From positions 124,001-188,000 of the forward strand of contig BGKB01000135.1 in NCBI GenBank assembly GCA_003116975.1: a DNA stretch of 64,000 nucleotides, written 5' to 3'. A program made the translations under genes and the position numbers. This DNA comes from Aurantiochytrium sp. KH105. Taxonomy: Eukaryota; Sar; Bigyra; Thraustochytrida; Thraustochytriidae. Positions 59,100 to 64,000 of the stretch are shown here, one piece after another. The notes beneath the pieces are model-generated. The model saw nothing but the letters and a program-made list of their open reading frames with translations. It did not search any database and was not told the DNA's origin. Within the stretch, counting starts at the first letter, position 1. The number at the start of each line of letters is the position of its first letter.

Positions 59100-59205
59100 A
59101 CGGCAGGCTCGAGCGAGCGAGGGAGCGGCGCGGGTGTTAGCGGCAGCGGAGCGGCACGTGCGCGCGTGCAGGAAATGAGAAAAAGAAGGATGGCAAGGGC
59201 AGGTT

Positions 59206-59217
59206 CACGTGCACGTG
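59206..59217. promoter_or_regulatory. Tandem CACGTG pair
   Basis: The 12-mer CACGTGCACGTG is two abutting palindromic E-box/G-box sites. An identical 12-mer recurs at 61548-61559, and a single site lies just upstream at 59155-59160. Confidence 0.5.
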
Positions 59218-61453
59218 CCCCGCGCCCGTTGCGGGAGGGGCCGCGGTTACTCGCTCGCCCGCCCGCTCGCTCGCGCGCTCGACGCCCGTCTGCTCTCGCG
59301 CCTGGTTGGTGGGCCCGCGCCGAGGAGCGCGCGAGAGCGAGGTAAGGGCGGCAAGCAGCAACAGAAAGAAGGAAAGAAAGAAGCAAGCTCGAGCTGGAGC
59401 TGGCACCGAAGTGGCCTAACAAAAGGCCTATCTGCCGCCGTGTCCGGTACGCGCGGCTGCGGGCTACGTTTGCGTGCGGAGCGTACAAGACGCAGGAGTG
59501 TGAAGGCGGGCGGGCCTCGGCAAGCGCGAGGCCTAAGCGCGTCTTCGAATACCTTCCCTCGCTCGCGCCCGCCCGCGCTGCGACGCTCGCGCGCGGGCAG
59601 CTACGCCGCGAGGAGTGCGGCCGCCGCGCAGCAGGCGGCGCCGCGCGGGCCCGTCTGCGCGCCGGCGCCCGCGGGCCCGGAGGCCTGCGCGCGAGCGCGT
59701 GCCGCGAGAGAGAGAGCCTGGGAAGCGTGAAAGCAGCGATGAATGGATGGATGGGCCTCGCCCGATCTCGCCTCCCTCTCCCCGCCCTTCGCGACCGCGC
59801 GGAGGAGGAGAGGAGCGCGCGAGAAGAGGGCGCGCGAGGCCGATAGACGGACGGGCAGCCTGCGCCCGCGCGAGGCTGGCCGCGCTGCTGCTGAGCCGGT
59901 CTGCTCCGGTCTGGTCTGGTCTGGTCTGTTCTGCCTGCTCAGACAGACACCGCAGGCAGGCTGCGTTGCTTTGCTCTGCTTCGTGTAGTTCGGCCAGAGA
60001 AAAGTTTTTTCATCTCGCCTCCCTCGAAGCACGGGACGCACCGCCTCGGTCTCCACCTCTTTGCCACTGTCTCTGCGCATCCACGCCTCTCATGCCCCTA
60101 CAATGTAAATCAATGTACAATACAGCTTATTATCCCGCAGTTATGATACAGAGAATCACGCGAAGCGAGGAATCGCACGAGTGTGGGACGCTTGAGGTAA
60201 TGCAGAGAGGAGCGTGGCGTCTGCACGTGCTGCAAGGGTGATATGCGTGCGTGTACACTGCAGCGTGCTTGCCCCATTACCACTGCCACCGTGTCCACTG
60301 GCGCACACACCAGTGAGCCACTGCACACACCTTGGTGGGCTCCTCAAGGGCGGCGGCTCGATTGATCGTTTCGTTCGGGTCAACCTCGCTTTATGTATCC
60401 TCAGGCTCTCCCATCCATCCGCCGAGTCTGCACTGCCGAGAGCCCTATAAGCAGCCAGCTAACGACAGCGACGCTGCTCGTGCTCTGGGCCACGCTCTCG
60501 CTCCGGCTCCCGCCCCTCCCGTCCCTCCCTCTTGGCGCTGGCCGCTCCAGGCCTCGGCCTCTTCATCAAAAGGCAGGTCAAGCCAAGCTGGGCGAGCAAG
60601 GCCAGGGCCGATCGACTCCCGCCCCGCGTCTTGGAAAGCGAGCTGATGTTGGACATGACGGCTGTGCTGTTTGTTGCCTGGCCGGCGCGGCGAGGATCAT
60701 GACCAAGTCAGACGGAGCTGCGCAGCGACGACGATGTGAAGCAGTTCAACAACGTTATCAGCCTCGTGGATTGAGAAAGCAAGTCGCGCTGCAGGAATTT
60801 GACACGTGGGATCGGGGTTGTCGCCCACGATGGCGGGCGGTCTCCGGCATTGCAGTCGCTGTCGATACTGGATGGATGGTTCAGGTTCCTCGCGACCCAA
60901 AGCCTGTCGAAACTTGCAGCCTGCAGCAGCTGCAGCTGCTGCTGCTGCTGCAAAAGGCTGCACAAATTGTGGCAAAGAGAGCGCCTGCGGAGGATGGCGA
61001 TGAGCTGCGCAACGTGACGTGACCGGGCTGCCCGTCGCATCAGCCAGCATCACCATCGTCGTCGACAATTTCTCGCCACACACGCAGCTGCAGCTGCAGC
61101 ACAGCGAGCGATTCTCGCCAACCGCGCCGAGGGTCAATTCTTCACGCAGCCGCAGAAGAAGAAGAAGAAGAAGATGCGCTCCGCGACCGGGTGCACGCTT
61201 GCCACGGCCCGCTGTTGCGTGCGCGGACGAGGTCGTCCTGTCGGAGTCGCTCGCAACGGTCGGTCGCTCGTCATCACCGTTGCCGCTCGGGGCCGCACAC
61301 AACGGAATCTCCACTCGTGTGAGATTAGCAACAGCAAGCAGCCTTGCGCTAAACTGACAGTCTGCCTGCCTGCCTGACTGTGAGTGAACGAACAGCTAGC
61401 TGGTCCTTGACCCTGCGCGGTCTTCGGCGACGAGACACACGCCTCTGTCCCGC

Positions 61454-61494
61454 CAATGCAATGCGATGCGATGCGATGCAATGCGATGCGATAC
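61454..61494. repeat. ATGCG/ATGCA pentamer run
   Basis: Alternating ATGCA and ATGCG pentamers, about 440 bp upstream of the thioesterase start. Confidence 0.9.
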
Positions 61495-61529
61495 CTCGCG
61501 ATTTGCGAGGCGGTGCGAGCCCTGCAGCG

Positions 61530-61559
61530 CACGTGCAGCGCAGTGCGCACGTGCACGTG
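61530..61559. promoter_or_regulatory. CACGTG triplet upstream of the thioesterase gene
   Basis: CACGTG occurs at 61530-61535, 61548-61553 and 61554-61559, the last two abutting. This is the consensus for bHLH-type or G-box bZIP factors. The function is inferred. Confidence 0.5.
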
Positions 61560-61933
61560 CCCTGTGTCACGCTCAAAGGCGGTACGGCGTTCCCGGGGTG
61601 TGCGCCAGGGCGTAGTCCACATGGGAACACTCCTGCTTTTTCTGTCCTGGCGCTCGCTTGTCTGTCGCTGTCGACCGATAGCTAGCTAGTCGCTCGAAGT
61701 CGAGGACCTCGACGGGCACGCTATGCTACGCGAGGAGCGCTTGTCGAACGGACTTCTTTCTGCCTGTATAACGCGAGGCGCGCCCCGGTTCGGCTCCGCG
61801 TGCCTGTCGTCGCTTGCTGCAGCTGCTGGTCGCTCGCGGTCCTTCCGTCCGGTCTCTGCTCAGGCGTCGATGGCGGCGATGGCGTCGACGGGCAGTGCAG
61901 AGCAAAGCCGAACGCCTTGACCGCGCGGGAGCC

Positions 61934-63031
61934 ATGACGCTGGTGGAGCACGCAGCGCGCGCGGGGACGCGCGCCCGGACCAAGGCAGGCACCTTCCGCG
62001 ACCTCAGTCTGCAGGACTTCGTCGCGCACCTGAGCGTCAAGCCGCTCGGCCGCGACGATGACGCCGGCACGGCGGCGCGCGGTGCCGACGTCTTCGAGGC
62101 GCGCAGCAACCAAGACTTTGGCTGGGGCAGGCTCTTTGGGGGCCAGCCCATGGGCCAGAGTCTGGCCGCAGCCTCGCTCACCGTGCCAGAGTCCATGACC
62201 GCGCACTGGATGAGCTGCATGTTCGTGCGCGAGGGCATGTGCGACGAGCTGCCGCGCTTCGCCGTGGAACGCGTGCGCGACGGCCGCAGCTTTGCCAGCC
62301 GCCGCGTGCGCGCCTTCCAGGGCCATGGCGATATCCTCGACATGCTCGTCAACTTTCACGTTGAAGAGCCCGGCTTTGAACACCAGGCGCGGCCCGTGCC
62401 CCCCGGGCTCGTCTCGCCCCAAGATCTCGGCCCGAATCGCGCTCGCTACGAGGCCTTTGCGAAATCGCAAGGCAAGACCATTGACGAAGTTTTGCCCAAA
62501 CCAGTGCAATACCTCATGCTCGATGAGGAGCAGCCCATTCTTGTGCGACCCGGCCTTTTGCGCGACGTCGCAGGAAGCCCCGAGGCGCTCGACCCGCACC
62601 AACACAGCTGGATGAAGGTCAATGGTCCTGGCGGTAAGGCCAAGGCCGACTTTTACGAAACCATTGCTGACGAGGAAGCGCCTGCCGACTTGCGCACCGA
62701 GCTTACGGACGAGCAGCTTTCGCAAGCCATGCTCGCCTTCATGGTTGACTTTGGCTTTCTTGGCACCTCTCTCCTTCCGCACAAAAAGAGTGTTTGGCAA
62801 AAAACAGTCATGGCCGCCTCGCTGACACACTCCATGCACTTTCACAAGCCCATCGCGTTTTGTGGTCCCGAAGACGAGAGCCCCTGGCTTCTGTTTGACC
62901 AAGAGTCGCCCACAGCCACGACGGGTCGTGGCTTCGTTTCAGGGGAAATCTACAATGCTAATACCGGCACACTCGTTGCCACGGCTTTGCAAGAGGGTCT
63001 CGTAAGACCTGTAAGACCTAAGAAAACCTAA
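61934..63031 (+). CDS. Acyl-CoA thioesterase II-type protein (TesB/ACOT8), catalytic Asp replaced
   Basis: TesB/ACOT8 enzymes hydrolyse acyl-CoA to free fatty acid and CoA and have two hotdog folds. In this 365-residue protein the first hotdog (about 45-165) carries LFGGQPMGQSLAAASLTVP and VRDGRSFASRRVRAFQ. The second (about 255-365) carries LTHSMHFHKP, WLLFDQESPTATTGRGF and TALQEGLVRP. The family signature SLDHSMWFH reads SLTHSMHFH here, so the catalytic Asp (Asp204 in E. coli TesB) is Thr298. The Gln of QEG (Gln353) is kept. It ends RPKKT, without a peroxisomal SKL-type signal, unlike ACOT8. The protein is about 45-80 residues longer than TesB or ACOT8, mostly in the linker between hotdogs. 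The upstream frame starts with TTG; the ATG at 61934 fits the N-terminus (FRDLSLQDF). Confidence 0.87.
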   Translation: MTLVEHAARAGTRARTKAGTFRDLSLQDFVAHLSVKPLGRDDDAGTAARGADVFEARSNQDFGWGRLFGGQPMGQSLAAASLTVPESMTAHWMSCMFVREGMCDELPRFAVERVRDGRSFASRRVRAFQGHGDILDMLVNFHVEEPGFEHQARPVPPGLVSPQDLGPNRARYEAFAKSQGKTIDEVLPKPVQYLMLDEEQPILVRPGLLRDVAGSPEALDPHQHSWMKVNGPGGKAKADFYETIADEEAPADLRTELTDEQLSQAMLAFMVDFGFLGTSLLPHKKSVWQKTVMAASLTHSMHFHKPIAFCGPEDESPWLLFDQESPTATTGRGFVSGEIYNANTGTLVATALQEGLVRPVRPKKT

Positions 63032-63170
63032 CTTTGTTAGTTTATTGTTTCCAATTCCAAGTACAAGGAAAAGACAGACACATTTGATTTCGTTTACAAG
63101 TTAATCACTGATATCGACATGACCGCCGTGTGACAGCACCTTTTTCTTCTTTTCTTATTCTTGTCCTTTC
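63032..63170. other. Short convergent 3' spacer, thioesterase and ATG5
   Basis: 139 bp, AT-richer than the coding flanks. The 3' UTRs of the two genes probably overlap. Confidence 0.5.
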
Positions 63171-64000
63171 TCATGCTTCGTCAGTGTAGAGGCAAATGTA
63201 TAAAAACATGTCCGCGTGCGCAAGGGACTCGTACAGGTCCACGACGAGAGCGTCAGAAGGAACGTCAATGCCCTGGCATCGCAGCTTTGTGCGTCCATCC
63301 AATCCCAAAACGTAATCGTCGACAAGTTCCTGCGCCGTTAGGCTGCTGTCCAGTGGTACAACGATTTGTTTCGAGGCCACCGTACGCAGGTTTCCTCGCT
63401 CTACGAGCTGCAGAATTCGCACTGGAGCGGCCTTTGGTACATATTCGTGCATGCGCTGCAGAACGGACCGATAGCGGTCCACCTCGCCGGCAAGAACGCT
63501 CTCCCATAGGGCGTCATCATCATTTTCTCGTAGTTCTGTAAAGGGTAGTCTTGAATTGTAGCGCAGAAACATGCCCTGTTTAAAGAGGTGAAAGAATTCC
63601 TTGCGGGCAGCGTCCGGTCCAGGGCACGGCACAACGGGAGCCTCGGAGCTGCTCAGACCCGCGCCACGCAAATGAATCGTAATGCGAAGCGGGGCCGCGT
63701 CCCGTGGATACAGCACGTCAAATAGCGCTCCAAGGGGATATTGCCACTTGAGCGCAACGCCTTGAGCCTCGAACCAGACTTCTTGCATGCGCGCTGGAAC
63801 AACCGAGGTCGTGCGCATCGCCGCCAGTTTCTCCGCCAGCGCGAACGGGAGAAAAGACTGTCTGCTTGCAAACGAGAACGCTGGGAGTGGCGCATCTTCA
63901 AAGTCCGCGTCCACTCCCTCAACGAGGACAGGAAGGCCACCGCGCCAGCTTGCGCGTACCACACGCGGCACCTCGACCTCTGCCTCGCCCTCGCCCGCGC
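63171..64000 (-). CDS. ATG5: Autophagy protein 5 (ATG5), N-terminus cut by the window edge
   Basis: ATG5 is conjugated to ATG12 and, with ATG16, forms the E3-like complex that lipidates ATG8 on the growing autophagosome. At least 276 codons are present. The start is missing: the frame stays open to base 64000 and contains only a GTG at 63971. The order matches the family: VVRASWRGGLPVLVEG (VWxGxIPxxF type), SFASRQSFLPFAL (PRxSYLxL type), VWFEAQGVALKWQYPLGALFD (strong ATG5 signature), ITIHL, FFHLFKQGMFLRY, ALWESVLAG, and the C-terminal ubiquitin-like domain ending DMFLYICLY. The Lys in HLFKQ lines up with the ATG12 acceptor Lys130 of human ATG5. The C-terminus is complete (stop at 63171). Confidence 0.92.
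   Translation of the reverse strand, partial: AGEGEAEVEVPRVVRASWRGGLPVLVEGVDADFEDAPLPAFSFASRQSFLPFALAEKLAAMRTTSVVPARMQEVWFEAQGVALKWQYPLGALFDVLYPRDAAPLRITIHLRGAGLSSSEAPVVPCPGPDAARKEFFHLFKQGMFLRYNSRLPFTELRENDDDALWESVLAGEVDRYRSVLQRMHEYVPKAAPVRILQLVERGNLRTVASKQIVVPLDSSLTAQELVDDYVLGLDGRTKLRCQGIDVPSDALVVDLYESLAHADMFLYICLYTDEA

Larger units (their letters stand above)
58602..61933. promoter_or_regulatory. 3.3 kb GC-rich divergent region, kinase and thioesterase genes
   Basis: I support no gene. A 209-codon frame from the ATG at 60393 and an opposed 205-codon frame (60697-61314) overlap and lack recognisable domains. The region contains TATG/TCTG repeats (58749-58787), CGCCT tracts (59062-59099), CTGGT/CTCTG-type repeats (about 59888-59945), an AT-richer patch (about 60095-60165), GAA units (about 61149-61172), an ATGCG-type repeat (61454-61494) and seven or more CACGTG sites. 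Confidence 0.5.

Noticed and set aside
60140-60190. U6 snRNA-like GATACAGAGAA string
   Set aside because: The ACAGAGA-like match is not followed by the AGC...GCA catalytic segment or a T-run terminator, so it is chance.
60393-61022. 209-codon ATG frame in the 3.3 kb kinase/thioesterase region
   Set aside because: Overlaps an opposed frame of similar length, runs through CAG/CTG repeats and has no recognisable motif. Transcript evidence would be needed.

Overview
This is nuclear DNA of a compact, GC-rich, intron-poor eukaryote. There are about 19 protein genes in 64 kb, no operons, no bacterial ribosome-binding sites, and no rRNA, tRNA, transposon, virus or CRISPR array that I could recognise. 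The gene set is typical of a free-living flagellated protist: dolichol-phosphate mannose synthase, CSB/Rad26, MRG15, Nop12/RBM34, TCF25/Rqc1, C2CD3, ATG5 and a cyclic-nucleotide-dependent kinase. Almost every gene is a single open frame. The one intron I can support is in the Hsp33 gene. Together with the giant DEK1-like membrane calpain, this suggests a stramenopile close to the thraustochytrids (Labyrinthulomycetes). That placement is inference and not proven by the sequence.

Layout. Bases 1-13,000 hold a simple-repeat-rich leader, DPM1 (+), a CSB/ERCC6 remodeller (-), an MRG15-type chromatin protein (+) broken by an assembly join at a single N, a spliced Hsp33 chaperone (-) and RBM34/Nop12 (+). 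Bases 13,000-34,000 hold TCF25 (-), a membrane-anchored ABHD16-like serine hydrolase (+), a 3127-residue multi-pass protein with C2, calpain-like and WW domains (-), a small probably myristoylated orphan (+) and a mitochondrial-type seven-bladed RCC1 protein (+). Bases 34,000-55,000 hold a 1695-residue inositol polyphosphate 5-phosphatase (-), the centriolar protein C2CD3 (+), a small coiled-coil protein with CENP-K-like features (-), an unrecognised multi-pass membrane protein (+), thiamine pyrophosphokinase (-) and an atypical homeodomain protein (-). Bases 55,000-64,000 hold a myristoylated cyclic-nucleotide-binding AGC kinase (-), a 3.3 kb GC-rich intergenic stretch, an acyl-CoA thioesterase (+) and the 3' part of ATG5 (-), which runs off the right edge.

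The genes do not form one pathway; they are housekeeping and signalling genes packed together. Fifteen of the 18 neighbouring pairs are convergent or divergent. Convergent stop codons lie only about 80-400 bp apart, while divergent starts share leaders of about 0.4-3.3 kb. The longest leaders share GGCGA and CTCTG pentamer tracts, and the kinase/thioesterase leader has a cluster of CACGTG sites.

The most unusual items are: the DEK1-like giant whose calpain domain has lost both the catalytic Cys and His; a PKG-like kinase whose phosphate-binding cassettes look cAMP-type; an acyl-CoA thioesterase with Thr in place of the catalytic Asp; a CSB protein with an N-terminal UBZ4-like finger; an ABHD16-like hydrolase with about 290 residues between its acid and His; a homeodomain with a longer loop and Asp at position 50; and an unidentified Rossmann-like plus multi-pass membrane protein. 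All database comparisons are from memory of the families, since no search could be run.
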